A stretch of DNA of 64,000 nt. Source: Sphingopyxis sp. JAI128 (lineage in GTDB: Bacteria > Pseudomonadota > Alphaproteobacteria > Sphingomonadales > Sphingomonadaceae). The position numbers and the translations under genes were made by a program. The stretch is from positions 62,001 through 126,000 of the forward strand of contig NZ_JACHDA010000001.1 of the NCBI RefSeq assembly GCF_014207235.1, in the 5' to 3' direction. Below, one piece after another: positions 24,606 to 34,648 of the stretch; positions within the stretch are counted from its first letter, which is position 1, and each line of letters begins with the position of its first letter. The notes beneath the pieces were generated by a model. That model was given only the letters and a program-made list of their open reading frames with translations, was not told the origin of the DNA and made no database searches.

Positions 24606-24950
24606 ATGGCCCGCGTTACCGTCGAGGATTGCGTCGACAAAGTACCCAACCGTTTCGACCTGGTTTTGCTATCGGCGCACCGCGCCCGCGAAATCTCGGG
24701 CGGTTCGGAATTGACGATCGACCGCGACCGCGACAAGAACCCTGTCGTCGCGCTGCGCGAAATCGCCGAACAGACCGTTCGGCCCAAGGATCTTCAGGAA
24801 ACGCTCGTCGGTTCGATGCAGAAGGTTGTCGTCGACGACGACGATACGCCCGATGAAATCAGCTCGATCAGCCGGTCGGCCGAAGCGCTGCGCCTGACTG
24901 CCGCTGCGCCGCCGCGTAGCCCAGCAGGCGGCGGCAGCGACTTCGAATAG
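24606..24950 (+). CDS. rpoZ: RNA polymerase omega subunit
   Basis: 114-residue omega subunit that helps assemble the beta-prime subunit. The N-terminus M-A-R-V-T-V-E-D-C and the segments [16 protein letters not shown] and [12 protein letters not shown] are the family signature. An AAGGA ribosome binding site lies upstream. It is monocistronic: the gene is followed directly by a strong intrinsic terminator, and both flanking genes are on the other strand. The C-terminal half after residue 65 is acidic and lineage-specific. Confidence 0.97.
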   Translation: MARVTVEDCVDKVPNRFDLVLLSAHRAREISGGSELTIDRDRDKNPVVALREIAEQTVRPKDLQETLVGSMQKVVVDDDDTPDEISSISRSAEALRLTAAAPPRSPAGGGSDFE

Positions 24951-24977
24951 GAACGGATCGCAATCGATCATCAGGAG

Positions 24978-25001
24978 GGCCGCGGGAAACCGCGGCCTTT
25001 T
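24978..25001 (+). terminator. Intrinsic terminator of rpoZ
   Basis: Perfect 8-bp stem GGCCGCGG / CCGCGGCC with a GAAA tetraloop (24978-24997), followed by TTTTC. It begins 28 bases after the rpoZ stop. The minus-strand DUF3800 gene ends just beyond, at 25006. Confidence 0.9.
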
Positions 25002-25005
25002 CGAT

Positions 25006-25611
25006 TCAATCGACCTGCGTCAGTTCGACGACGCGGATCGCTTTGGACGCGAGCATCGGGTCGAGAATGCGCTGAATCCGGTTTGCGCGCTGTGACCGCA
25101 CGGCGATGTTGAACAGGCTGTTGGCTATGACATCGGCGATTTGCACACCATCGCTCCGCCGGCTGTCGGCGAGCGATGCCCGCCCCCACTGGCCAAGCCC
25201 CGCCTGGATATCCTCGCGGATGTGCGCGAGGATCTTGGGATCGTAGCGACCGTCGTCGATGACAACGTCGGTACAGACCCCGCCAGTTTCGGGAAGCCAG
25301 CGTCCGATCGCGGTATTGAGCAATGCTGCGTAGAGCGCGAGATCGCTTGGCAGCGTTCCGCCCGGGTTTTGTGAGAGCTTGTCGCGTTCGGCGACGGCGA
25401 CCCATGCGCGGCCGCCCGCACGATCGAAGAGTTCGAGCAGATAAGCGCGCTCGACGATGCTGATCCGGCTGCCTTTGAGTTCGCCGCGCAAACCCGTGAC
25501 TCCGCGGAAGCGTTCATGGATTTCACCTGCGGCGTCCGGCGTCAGCATGACGGCCGAAAAGGTCATCGCGCCCGCATTCAGGCCGCCCGATTCATCGCAA
25601 TAGATCGTCAT
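25006..25611 (-). CDS. DUF3800-family protein
   Basis: 201-residue protein that begins with an acidic strand motif I-Y-C-D-E-S-G, the hallmark of DUF3800 proteins (related to an RNase H-like fold with conserved Asp/Glu). Further acidic positions occur in V-V-I-D-D-G-R-Y-D near residues 129-137 and D-G-V-Q-I-A-D near 168-174, matching the typical D-x-x-D and Q-x-A-D ends. The biochemical role is not established; the fold suggests nuclease-like chemistry. The domain is often found in defence or mobile regions, but here it sits next to rpoZ and exported-protein genes, with no other defence gene seen. Confidence 0.8.
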   Translation of the reverse strand: MTIYCDESGGLNAGAMTFSAVMLTPDAAGEIHERFRGVTGLRGELKGSRISIVERAYLLELFDRAGGRAWVAVAERDKLSQNPGGTLPSDLALYAALLNTAIGRWLPETGGVCTDVVIDDGRYDPKILAHIREDIQAGLGQWGRASLADSRRSDGVQIADVIANSLFNIAVRSQRANRIQRILDPMLASKAIRVVELTQVD

Positions 25612-25620
25612 TTCGCCTCG

Positions 25621-26100
25621 TTAGCGGACGCGGGCGAAGAAGGCGACCGAACGGGTCTGGCCGGGACCGATCGCCTCGGCCCACTTCCAGCGAACATGCG
25701 TGAGGTCGGCAGCGGTCGCGGGGCGCGGCACCGAACCATCTACCGGCACCGTCAAATCGGCGAGAGGGGCAAATGTCTCGCCACCGTCAATTGATACGCC
25801 AAAGCCAGCCTGGTCGTCCGTGCTGTCGAACATCAGCCCGGGCGGTATGGGGTTGGCGACGACGACGCCCGACGCCGCATCCGTTCCATCATTGGTGAAG
25901 GTGAGCGAAATGCGCACCCGATCGCCGGGAACGACAACGTCAGGCGTGACGTAGGACTTGCTCGCGGGCTGCCCATCCTGACCGGGAACGGACTTTTCGA
26001 CTTCGACCTTGGTCGTGAGATTACCGTTACCCTGCGCGATTGCGGGCGCGCTTGTCGCAAGCGCCGCGAGGGCCAAACCTTTCCAAATCCTGCCGATCAT
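25621..26100 (-). CDS. Exported protein with DUF11-like repeat domain
   Basis: 159-residue protein with a signal peptide (I-G-R-I-W-K-G-L-A-L-A-A-L-A-T-S-A-P-A-I-A-Q, cleavage near residue 23). One beta-sandwich domain follows with the DUF11-type pattern: V-V-P-G-D-R-V-R-I-S-L-T-F-T-N-D-G near 56-72, then A-N-P-I-P-P-G near 81-87. DUF11 domains occur in surface or secreted bacterial proteins. The start at 26100 is chosen for the signal peptide; the frame stays open to 26277. Nine bases upstream of the DUF3800 gene, possibly co-transcribed. No enzymatic motif seen. Confidence 0.75.
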   Translation of the reverse strand: MIGRIWKGLALAALATSAPAIAQGNGNLTTKVEVEKSVPGQDGQPASKSYVTPDVVVPGDRVRISLTFTNDGTDAASGVVVANPIPPGLMFDSTDDQAGFGVSIDGGETFAPLADLTVPVDGSVPRPATAADLTHVRWKWAEAIGPGQTRSVAFFARVR

Positions 26101-26135
26101 TGCCGTCTCCTTTGGCCCGCGCCTTTCATGGCCGA

Positions 26136-26519
26136 TCAGGCGGGGCAGGGGTAGCGTTTCTTCATCAGTGCGTCGAAGGCCGTGTTGATGCTGACCGACC
26201 TGCGCGCGGCGGCGGGATAGCTTCGAAGATGCGCGAGCCATTGATCGGGCGTCAGCGTGCCCGTTTCGGGCGGGCAACTCGTCGTCTTGCGCCCAGCCTT
26301 GCGCTGCGCATCGATCCGCGCCTTGTATCGCTTGCCCGCCGCGATGACTTCGCTTTTCAGCCGGTGGCCTTGCGGCGTCGCGAGCGCGAGCGGTCCCAGC
26401 CGTTCAACCGAAGCGGCGCGCGCCAGAAAAGCGGCGACGCTCATATCGCCGGGCGCCATTGCACATAGAAAGGGGGCGGCAAGGAATGCAGGCACAAGGC
26501 GCAGGTATCGGCCGATCAT
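26136..26519 (-). CDS. Small exported protein of unknown function
   Basis: 127-residue protein from the start at 26519 (M-I-G-R-Y-L-R-L-V-P-A-F-L-A-A-P-F-L-C-A-M-A), which gives a signal peptide; a nine-codon longer start at 26546 exists. The mature part is charged and helical, with two cysteines (T-S-C-P-P-E near 94 and R-Y-P-C-P-A at the end) that could form a disulphide in the periplasm. The sequence around L-T-P-D-Q-W-L-A-H-L-R-S-Y resembles no family I can name. Co-directional with the DUF11-like gene, 35 bases away. Confidence 0.65.
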   Translation of the reverse strand: MIGRYLRLVPAFLAAPFLCAMAPGDMSVAAFLARAASVERLGPLALATPQGHRLKSEVIAAGKRYKARIDAQRKAGRKTTSCPPETGTLTPDQWLAHLRSYPAAARRSVSINTAFDALMKKRYPCPA

Positions 26520-26584
26520 CCTGCGCCGAAGCTTGCCCTCTGCCAATGGAATAGTCCCTGAATCGAAGGGGCAAGAAGCGACGC

Positions 26585-28528
<1,944 letters not shown>

Positions 28529-28612
28529 CCGGAATCTTTCCTGTCGCCCGCGCACATCGCGAAGCTTGTCCCCGACAAGATAGGACAATCGGGTTAAATG
28601 ACAATGAGGCAA

Positions 28613-29605
28613 TCAGGGCTTTTTGAGCGCTTTCCGGCGCGGTGCCGCAGAAATGCGCCAGATCGTCCTTTCAAGCCCGCGCACCGCGTCGATCAGCAGC
28701 GCCCCGACCATCGCGCGGCGGCCTTCGCGCATGGCCGCGATCACCCCGTCGAGCGAAGCGCCGCGCAATACGAGTTGCGGCGCGTTGGCGCGCAGACGCT
28801 GTGCGACGATGCGGCGGAAAATTTCGGCCGGATAGCCTTCGTCGCGGATGACTGCGACGTCGGAGGCATCGGGCCAGGACGCGATCAGTCGCTCGACCGC
28901 CCAGTCGAGCGCCTCGTCGGCTTCGGCAAGCCATCCCGCCGAGGTCGCCGCCGCGACCGGATCGATCGCGGTTTGCGATTGCAGCGCATGGCGGAGCCGC
29001 GCGCGATCGAAGCGATTGTCGCTGTTCGAGGGGTCTTCGACGAATGGCAGGTCGTTTTCGAGCGCGAGATGGACAAGCTCGCGGCGCCGCCAATTGAGGA
29101 GCGGGCGCAGGATCACGCCATTTTGCGCGCGGATTGCGGCGAGCCCACCGACCCCGCTGCTGCGGTTCAGCCGCATTACGATCGTTTCGAGCTGGTCGTC
29201 CGCATGATGCGCGGTGACGACATGGCTCAGCGCATTGGCTTCGCGCCATTGTTCGAGAAGGCGGTAGCGTTCGGTCCGCGCCGCCGCCTGCTGCGACCCC
29301 CGGATCGGTGCCGGCGGTCGCAGCGTCGAATGCGGGATATGCTCGCGTTCGCAAAAGCCCGCGACCATCCGTGCTTCGTCGTCGGACCCCTTGCGCAGCC
29401 CGTGATCGACCGTCGCCGCCCAGATCTGGCCCGGCAGCAAGGTCGCCATCAACCAGAGCAGCGCCATGCTGTCGGGACCGCCCGACACGGCGACGCCATA
29501 ATGGAGGCGATGCCATTCGGGCCCGAGAAGCGCGAGGAGGTCGCCGGCCAGCCTGCCGGCGCTGTCGCGATCAGCAGCCGGCTTTTGCTTTTGCGGCGGC
29601 TGCAT
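28613..29605 (-). CDS. tilS: tRNA(Ile)-lysidine synthase
   Basis: About 330-residue N-type ATP pyrophosphatase that converts C34 of the AUA-reading tRNA-Ile to lysidine. The P-loop V-S-G-G-P-D-S-M-A-L is at residues 38-47 (from the 29605 start). It is followed by T-V-D-H-G-L-R near 66-72, H-H-A-D-D-Q-L-E-T near 128-136 and R-P-L-L near 161-164. The C-terminal domain is short, as in other alphaproteobacteria. Starts at 29638, 29617 or 29605 are possible; all overlap the end of cpoB, and 29605 gives the smallest overlap (35 bases). Essential in most bacteria. Confidence 0.92.
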   Translation of the reverse strand: MQPPQKQKPAADRDSAGRLAGDLLALLGPEWHRLHYGVAVSGGPDSMALLWLMATLLPGQIWAATVDHGLRKGSDDEARMVAGFCEREHIPHSTLRPPAPIRGSQQAAARTERYRLLEQWREANALSHVVTAHHADDQLETIVMRLNRSSGVGGLAAIRAQNGVILRPLLNWRRRELVHLALENDLPFVEDPSNSDNRFDRARLRHALQSQTAIDPVAAATSAGWLAEADEALDWAVERLIASWPDASDVAVIRDEGYPAEIFRRIVAQRLRANAPQLVLRGASLDGVIAAMREGRRAMVGALLIDAVRGLERTIWRISAAPRRKALKKP

Positions 29606-30515
29606 CGGTCCGGACATCCTGTGGCGCCTTGTCTCCATAGACTTCGTCGAGTTCGCGGAACGCCTTGCATGCGTCGGCCTTGCGGCCGAGCTTGTCGAGC
29701 GCCACGCCCATATACATCAGGCTGTGCGGCGCACGCGCGCCGCTGGGTCGATCCTTGTAATTGTTATAGAAAGCGACTGCGGCAAGGCTGGGTTTGCCTT
29801 CGTCGAGATAGGCACGGCCAAGCAAATTCTGCGCGTAGCTCGCCTGGCTGCTCTTCGGCCATTTCGCGACGACGGTTTTCAACTGCGCCTGCGCTTCGGG
29901 GTAAAGCTTGGCATCCCACAAGCGAAAGCCATAGTCATAGGCATCCTTGACTTCGTTCCCGCTCGACGGGACCTCGACCTTCTTGACCAGCGCCAGCCGC
30001 GCCGCGTCTGACTTCGCCGGCTTTGCCGCTGTCGCCACGGGTTTTTTTGCCGGCGTCGCGGCGGCTGTGGTCGACGTCGCTGCCGGCGGCCTTACCGTTG
30101 GCGCGAGGCTTGCCGGCGTCGCTTCGACCGCCGCGGCGGCAGGGTCGGCAAAGCGCTTGTCCATTTCGGCCTTATAGGCGGCAAAGGCTTTTTCGAGTTC
30201 GCGGAGCTGGAAGGCATTTTGTTCGGTCTGGCCGGTCAGCGTCTGCAACTGGCTTTCCAGGGCGTCGACGCGCGCGGTCAAGTCGATGACCGGGGCATTG
30301 CTGCGCGCGCGTTCGCCGGGCGTGTTGTCAGGGGCGATCTCGCCCTCGAAGAAGGTCGGGCTTCCGCCTGGGAAAACCGTTCGCTGCACCGCGCGCATTT
30401 CTTTTTCGAGCCGCTCGACCCGTTTGTCGATGGCGCCGTCCTGCGCCGCCGCCGGCATCGCAGCGGCGAGGGCAATCGTCGCGGCTCCGAAAAAAATGGT
30501 GTAACGCATGCTCAT
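29571..30515 (-). CDS. cpoB: Tol-Pal system-associated protein CpoB/YbgF
   Basis: 314-residue periplasmic protein. A signal peptide (R-Y-T-I-F-F-G-A-A-T-I-A-L-A-A-A-M-P-A-A-A-Q) is followed by a coiled coil (about residues 30-60 and 75-120, with leucine heptads), an Ala/Pro/Thr-rich linker (about 125-185) and TPR repeats from about 205 (D-A-Y-D-Y-G-F-R-L-W-D-A-K-L-Y-P-E-A, then S-Y-A-Q-N-L-L-G-R-A-Y-L-D-E-G-K). It coordinates outer membrane constriction with peptidoglycan synthesis during division. The tolQRAB-pal genes are not in the window. Start 30515 or 30509. Confidence 0.88.
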   Translation of the reverse strand: MSMRYTIFFGAATIALAAAMPAAAQDGAIDKRVERLEKEMRAVQRTVFPGGSPTFFEGEIAPDNTPGERARSNAPVIDLTARVDALESQLQTLTGQTEQNAFQLRELEKAFAAYKAEMDKRFADPAAAAVEATPASLAPTVRPPAATSTTAAATPAKKPVATAAKPAKSDAARLALVKKVEVPSSGNEVKDAYDYGFRLWDAKLYPEAQAQLKTVVAKWPKSSQASYAQNLLGRAYLDEGKPSLAAVAFYNNYKDRPSGARAPHSLMYMGVALDKLGRKADACKAFRELDEVYGDKAPQDVRTDAAAAKAKAGC

Positions 30516-30641
30516 CTGCCGATAGATCCCCGCCAGTTAACTATTTTTCCGCTCATAACGCGGCAACGTATGACAGCGCAAACCCATTTCGGCGCGCCGC
30601 GCTTTCGATCTGCCTGAATGCCCGCCCGTGAGGCGGCAAAG

Positions 30642-31508
30642 TCAGCCTTTGGGTTGCGGCCTTGCCGCCGGCGCAGCCCCGCCGGTCGCACCATTGCCTT
30701 CGGCACGCGCGACAAGATCGGAGGGCTTCAGCGAGACACCCTTTACCAGCGTGTCGGCAGGGCCGATCGGGCCGATGTCGCGTCCGCCGACGGTGACCTT
30801 GAGCGCCTGCGGGATGCTCGTGCGCAAGGTGAATTGCTCGACGTAGGCCGGGGGAACCTGATAGGTTTCGCCCGCGTCGAGCGTGCGCCAATTCTCGGTC
30901 TTCCCTTGCGCATCGTCGAACCCGATCCAGACCTCCGACAGGCCGGTCAGCACGACCGGCGCGCTTGCCGCGACCGCCGCCGGCGATGTTCCCGCCTTGG
31001 TTGCCGGCGCCGTTGCCGCATCGCCGTCGGGCGCCTCCGATTCATCGGCGGCGCGATTCTGGGCGGCGATCAGCGCTTCGTCGGGCTCGACCGACAGAAA
31101 GCGCCACACGCCATAGGCCGACGCCAGCAAGAGCGTGATGATAACCAACGTCCAGGTCAGCCGTGCCGTCGGCAGGCGCGCCGGATCGGTCGGTTCATAG
31201 GCTTCATAGAGCGGGCGCGCGCCATAAGCCTCTTCTTCCAGTTCGCGCCGAACCGCCGCGGCGATCTCCGCCTCGGGCAGGTCGATCGCGCGGGCATAGG
31301 CGCGTGCAAAGCCGGTGACATAGGTGCGCCCGGGAAGCTCGGAAAAATCGGACTTTTCGATGGCGGCCAGATGGCGCTGGGTGATACGCGTCCGCGTCGC
31401 AACATCGGCGAGCGACAATCCCGCCGCCTCGCGTGCCAGCCGAAGCCGATCGCCGGTGCGCGTAATCGCCAACTCGCCCTGTTCCGGGGCGGCTTCCTCG
31501 TCTGCCAT
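30642..31508 (-). CDS. RodZ-like HTH/DUF4115 membrane protein
   Basis: 288-residue bitopic protein. A cytoplasmic HTH_25 domain (about 20-80: L-R-L-A-R-E-A-A-G-L-S-L-A-D-V-A-T-R-T, then H-L-A-A-I-E near 46) is followed by one transmembrane helix (L-V-I-I-T-L-L-L-A-S-A-Y-G-V near 124-137), an Ala/Thr-rich linker and a periplasmic beta-domain of the DUF4115 type (V-W-I-G-F-D-D near 195). This is the RodZ layout, implying a link to MreB and cell shape. The start at 31508 (M-A-D-E-E) is preferred to 31535. Upstream of cpoB in the same direction, 126 bp apart. Confidence 0.85.
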   Translation of the reverse strand: MADEEAAPEQGELAITRTGDRLRLAREAAGLSLADVATRTRITQRHLAAIEKSDFSELPGRTYVTGFARAYARAIDLPEAEIAAAVRRELEEEAYGARPLYEAYEPTDPARLPTARLTWTLVIITLLLASAYGVWRFLSVEPDEALIAAQNRAADESEAPDGDAATAPATKAGTSPAAVAASAPVVLTGLSEVWIGFDDAQGKTENWRTLDAGETYQVPPAYVEQFTLRTSIPQALKVTVGGRDIGPIGPADTLVKGVSLKPSDLVARAEGNGATGGAAPAARPQPKG

Positions 31509-31895
31509 TACTGTCTCCGTGCCGGTCGGTTGCAACCCAGCTTGACCGTGTCGCGATGTTCATCGCATTGACGGCGCGCCAAAGTCAAATGAAGTTCGGC
31601 GAACGAACGGCTGAAAAGATGCAGATTTGAGACCGTCGGCGGCGTGAGGGGGTTGTAGGGCGAGCGGGGCGATGAACGACGGTTTTTGGTAGCGAGAGCT
31701 ACCGCTTCTTCCTTCCCTGCGCCATCCCGGACTTGATCGGGGGTTCACCGCGGCGCCTAAGTCATGCCCCCCGGATCAAGTTCCGGCGTGACGATAATGT
31801 ATAGGCCCACCTTCGGTCGCTGAAGGACGGCGCCGTGCCGGCGGATTCCCTATGCAAAGCCGTTTCGCTGTTGCTTCGCGATGGCGGGCGCCGGG
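31509..31895. other. Intergenic region with hairpin repeats, no gene
   Basis: 387 bases between the RodZ-like gene and hslU, both on the minus strand. No credible ORF was found. It contains the small hairpin GGTAGC-GAGA-GCTACC (31688-31703) and the longer imperfect inverted repeat listed separately at 31721-31792. The promoter of the RodZ-like gene must lie in the left part. Confidence 0.6.
31721..31792. repeat. REP-like imperfect inverted repeat
   Basis: Left arm 31721-31743 (GCCATCCCGGACTTGATCGG plus GGG) and right arm 31767-31792 (CCCCCCGGATCAAGTTCCGG plus CGTGAC) are reverse complements with two small mismatches/indels, enclosing about 23 bases. This is the form of the dispersed CCCGGACTTGATCCGGG intergenic palindromes that I recall from sphingomonads and related genomes. 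It lies 3' of hslU and may act as a bidirectional transcript end. Confidence 0.6.
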
Positions 31896-33197
31896 TCAGA
31901 GGACATATTTGCTGAGATCAGTATCGCCGACGACATCGGCAAGCTGTTTATCGACGTAGGCGGCATCGATATCGAGCGTCGTGCCCCCGGCATCTTCGGC
32001 TGTGAAGCTGATCTCCTCGACCAGCCGTTCCATGATCGTCTGGAGGCGGCGGGCGCCGATATTTTCGACCTTTTCGTTCACATCGGCGGCGAGTTTCGCG
32101 ACGCGGGCGATCGCGTCGGGAGCGAAGTTCAGCGTAACGCCCTCGGTGCCGAGCAGCGCTGCATATTGTTCGGGCAGACCGGCCTTTGTCTCGCTTAGAA
32201 TGCGGACGAAATCAGCCTCGCTAAGCGCGCCGAGCTCGACGCGGATGGGGAGGCGGCCCTGAAGTTCGGGGAGGAGGTCGCTTGGCTTGGCGACGTGGAA
32301 GGCGCCTGACGCGATGAAGAGGATATGGTCGGTCTTCATCGGGCCATATTTCGTCGCGACCGTCGTGCCCTCGATCAGCGGAAGCAGGTCGCGCTGGACG
32401 CCCTCGCGGCTCACCGAGCCGCCGCGCACGTCGCTGACCGCGATCTTGTCGATTTCGTCGAGGAAAACGATACCGTTCGCTTCGGCATCGGCGAGCGCGA
32501 CGCGCGCGACATCGTCCTGGTCGAGCCTTTTGTCCTGCTCTTCCTCGATCAGCCGCGTCGCGGCGTCGATGACCTTCAGCTTGCGGCGTTTCTTGGGCAG
32601 GCCGCCCATCGCCTTGCCGAGCATGTCTGAAAGGTTGATCATGCTCATCTGGCCCGGTTGGCCGGGGAGGTCGAACGGCATCGACGGCGCGTCGGCAATC
32701 TCGATCTCGACCTCATTGTCGTCGAGATGGCCTTCGCGGATACGCTGGCGAAAGCTCTGGCGCGTGGCCTCGCTCGCGCCCTTGCCGGTCAGCGCGTCGA
32801 GCAACCGCTCCATCGCAGCTTCTTCGGCGGCAGCGCGCACGGCTTCGCGTCGGCGGTCCTTTTCGAGCCGAACGGCTTCCTCGACAAGGTCGCGCGCAAT
32901 CTGTTCGACGTCGCGGCCGACATAGCCGACCTCGGTGAACTTGGTCGCCTCGACCTTGATGAAGGGCGCATCGGCAAGCTTGGCTAGCCGCCGAGAAATC
33001 TCGGTCTTTCCGCAGCCGGTGGGGCCGATCATCAGGATATTCTTGGGGCTCACCTCGTCGCGTAGGTCAGGCGACAGCTGCTGGCGGCGCCAGCGATTGC
33101 GCAGTGCCACCGCGACGGCGCGCTTGGCGGCATCCTGGCCGATAATATGCGTATCGAGCGCAGCGACGATCGCTTTGGGAGTCAGGTCTTTGTTCAT
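31896..33197 (-). CDS. hslU: ATP-dependent protease ATPase subunit HslU
   Basis: 433-residue AAA+ unfoldase that feeds substrates to the HslV peptidase. Walker A G-P-T-G-C-G-K-T is at residues 58-65; Walker B ([11 protein letters not shown] near 242) and the C-terminal insertion motif L-S-K-Y-V-L, whose tail docks into HslV, are present. The I-domain lies between about 110 and 235. Four bases downstream of hslV, so co-transcribed. Full length and clear identity. Confidence 0.97.
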   Translation of the reverse strand: MNKDLTPKAIVAALDTHIIGQDAAKRAVAVALRNRWRRQQLSPDLRDEVSPKNILMIGPTGCGKTEISRRLAKLADAPFIKVEATKFTEVGYVGRDVEQIARDLVEEAVRLEKDRRREAVRAAAEEAAMERLLDALTGKGASEATRQSFRQRIREGHLDDNEVEIEIADAPSMPFDLPGQPGQMSMINLSDMLGKAMGGLPKKRRKLKVIDAATRLIEEEQDKRLDQDDVARVALADAEANGIVFLDEIDKIAVSDVRGGSVSREGVQRDLLPLIEGTTVATKYGPMKTDHILFIASGAFHVAKPSDLLPELQGRLPIRVELGALSEADFVRILSETKAGLPEQYAALLGTEGVTLNFAPDAIARVAKLAADVNEKVENIGARRLQTIMERLVEEISFTAEDAGGTTLDIDAAYVDKQLADVVGDTDLSKYVL

Positions 33198-33201
33198 AGG
33201 A

Positions 33202-33768
33202 TCAGGCCTGGATTTCGATGGTTTCTTGGGTGAACTGGTCGTTCGTATAGACGCAGATGTCTGCGGCGACTTCCATCGCCTTCCTTACCAGTGCCTCTGG
33301 ATCTTTTTCATAATCGGCGAGCGCGCGGGCGGCGGAAAGCGCGAAATTGCCGCCCGAACCGATCGCCGCGATGCCGCCCGTGGGCTCGAGCACGTCGCCG
33401 TTGCCGGTGATGACGAGCGTCACCTCCTTGTCGGCGACGATCATCATCGCCTCGAGGTTGCGGAGATATTTGTCGGTGCGCCAATCCTTCGCAAGCTCGA
33501 CCGCAGCGCGCAGCAGCTGCCCGTTATGGCGTTCGAGCTTGGCTTCGAGCCGTTCGAAGAGGGTGAAGGCGTCGGCGGTCGCGCCCGCAAAGCCGCCGAT
33601 GACGCTGCCGTCGTGCAGACGGCGGACCTTGCGGGCGTTGGGCTTCATCACCGTCTGTCCCATCGAGACCTGGCCGTCACCGATGACGACAACCTTGTCT
33701 TCGCTGCGGGCCGAAAGGATGGTGGTTCCGTGCCAGGGCGCGGCACTTTGCGCATGGGGATTGGTCAT
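33202..33768 (-). CDS. hslV: ATP-dependent protease peptidase subunit HslV
   Basis: 188-residue proteasome-like threonine peptidase. The catalytic Thr is in [10 protein letters not shown] near residues 11-20, so a short propeptide of about 11 residues is removed. Lys and Gly positions in [18 protein letters not shown] and the [10 protein letters not shown] motif are conserved. The start at 33768 (M-T-N-P-H-A) is preferred to 33804. Forms a two-gene operon with hslU; 45 bases downstream of the mannose-6-phosphate isomerase-like gene, which runs the same way. Confidence 0.97.
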   Translation of the reverse strand: MTNPHAQSAAPWHGTTILSARSEDKVVVIGDGQVSMGQTVMKPNARKVRRLHDGSVIGGFAGATADAFTLFERLEAKLERHNGQLLRAAVELAKDWRTDKYLRNLEAMMIVADKEVTLVITGNGDVLEPTGGIAAIGSGGNFALSAARALADYEKDPEALVRKAMEVAADICVYTNDQFTQETIEIQA

Positions 33769-33813
33769 GGCGCGCGATATGGGCAATTGCCCGCCGCGCC
33801 GCAAGGGGAGGGG

Positions 33814-34617
33814 TCAGGCCCAAGCGAGGAGGGCGCGACCTCCTTCGTCGATTTCGATCGCCGATGGATCGGTGAGCAGCACCGCTTCACCGAGTATGAT
33901 GTTTTCGCCCGTCACGCGGCAGCCCGTCGAAAGCGGCACGAAAGTCAGTTCGCCGACGGCGCGTTCGATCAAAGTCGGGTCGACGGGCCCTGCGAGATGC
34001 GCGAGGCGGAAGTGCGGACCATCGACGAGCATGAGATTGGTGTGGGGATCGACGACGGTGTCGCGCGGATCGTGGACCGGCACCGGGTTCGATACCTTCA
34101 GCCCCTCGTCTAGATGGAGTTCGCGCGGGCGGCCATAATCGTAGAGGCGGTAAGTGCAATCGACATTCTGCTGCACCTCGACGACCGTCAGGCCGGGCCC
34201 GATCGCATGGATCGTACCCGCGCGATTGTAGACGAAATCATTTTCATGCGACGGTCGCCAGTCGATCATATCGACGATGCTGCCGTCGAGCGCGGCGGCG
34301 CGCAATTGCTCGCGGCCGATTTCGCGATTGAGCCCGACGCCGAGTTCGGCGTCCGGCCGCGCATCGAGGATCAGCCAGCATTCTTCCTTGCCGCGCGCAA
34401 AACCCGCGGCGCGGGCCGCCTCGTCGCCGGGGTGAACCTGGATTGACAGGCGCTGCGAGGTGAAGAGGAATTTGACCATGATCGGCGCGTCGTCGCCGGC
34501 AGGATGCGCGAACCAGATCTCGCCGATGCGGCGGCCGCCGAAATCGCCAAACTCTGCGGGGATGTCGGTGCGGCCCCAAGGCTTTTCGACAACAATGGTT
34601 TCGAGGCGGGTCAGCAT
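33814..34617 (-). CDS. Class I mannose-6-phosphate isomerase-like protein
   Basis: 267-residue cupin-type phosphomannose isomerase that interconverts fructose-6-P and mannose-6-P. Zinc ligands are suggested by S-I-Q-V-H-P-G-D near residues 63-70 and H-A-I-G-P-G near 138-143. V-E-V-Q-Q-N-V-D-C-T-Y-R-L-Y-D-Y-G-R near 147-164 is a family signature. The short form resembles Gram-positive-type ManA. The start at 34617 avoids a long, arginine/serine-rich N-terminal extension in the 34779 frame. Position next to wecC/wecB suggests supply of mannose-type sugar nucleotides for the polysaccharide locus. Confidence 0.85.
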   Translation of the reverse strand: MLTRLETIVVEKPWGRTDIPAEFGDFGGRRIGEIWFAHPAGDDAPIMVKFLFTSQRLSIQVHPGDEAARAAGFARGKEECWLILDARPDAELGVGLNREIGREQLRAAALDGSIVDMIDWRPSHENDFVYNRAGTIHAIGPGLTVVEVQQNVDCTYRLYDYGRPRELHLDEGLKVSNPVPVHDPRDTVVDPHTNLMLVDGPHFRLAHLAGPVDPTLIERAVGELTFVPLSTGCRVTGENIILGEAVLLTDPSAIEIDEGGRALLAWA

Positions 34618-34648
34618 CGCCACAGAATGGGAGCGCCAGGCGAGAGCG

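Noticed and set aside
25006-25611. DUF3800 gene as part of a defence island
   Set aside because: No restriction, toxin-antitoxin, Argonaute or CRISPR-associated gene lies nearby. The neighbours are rpoZ and exported-protein genes.
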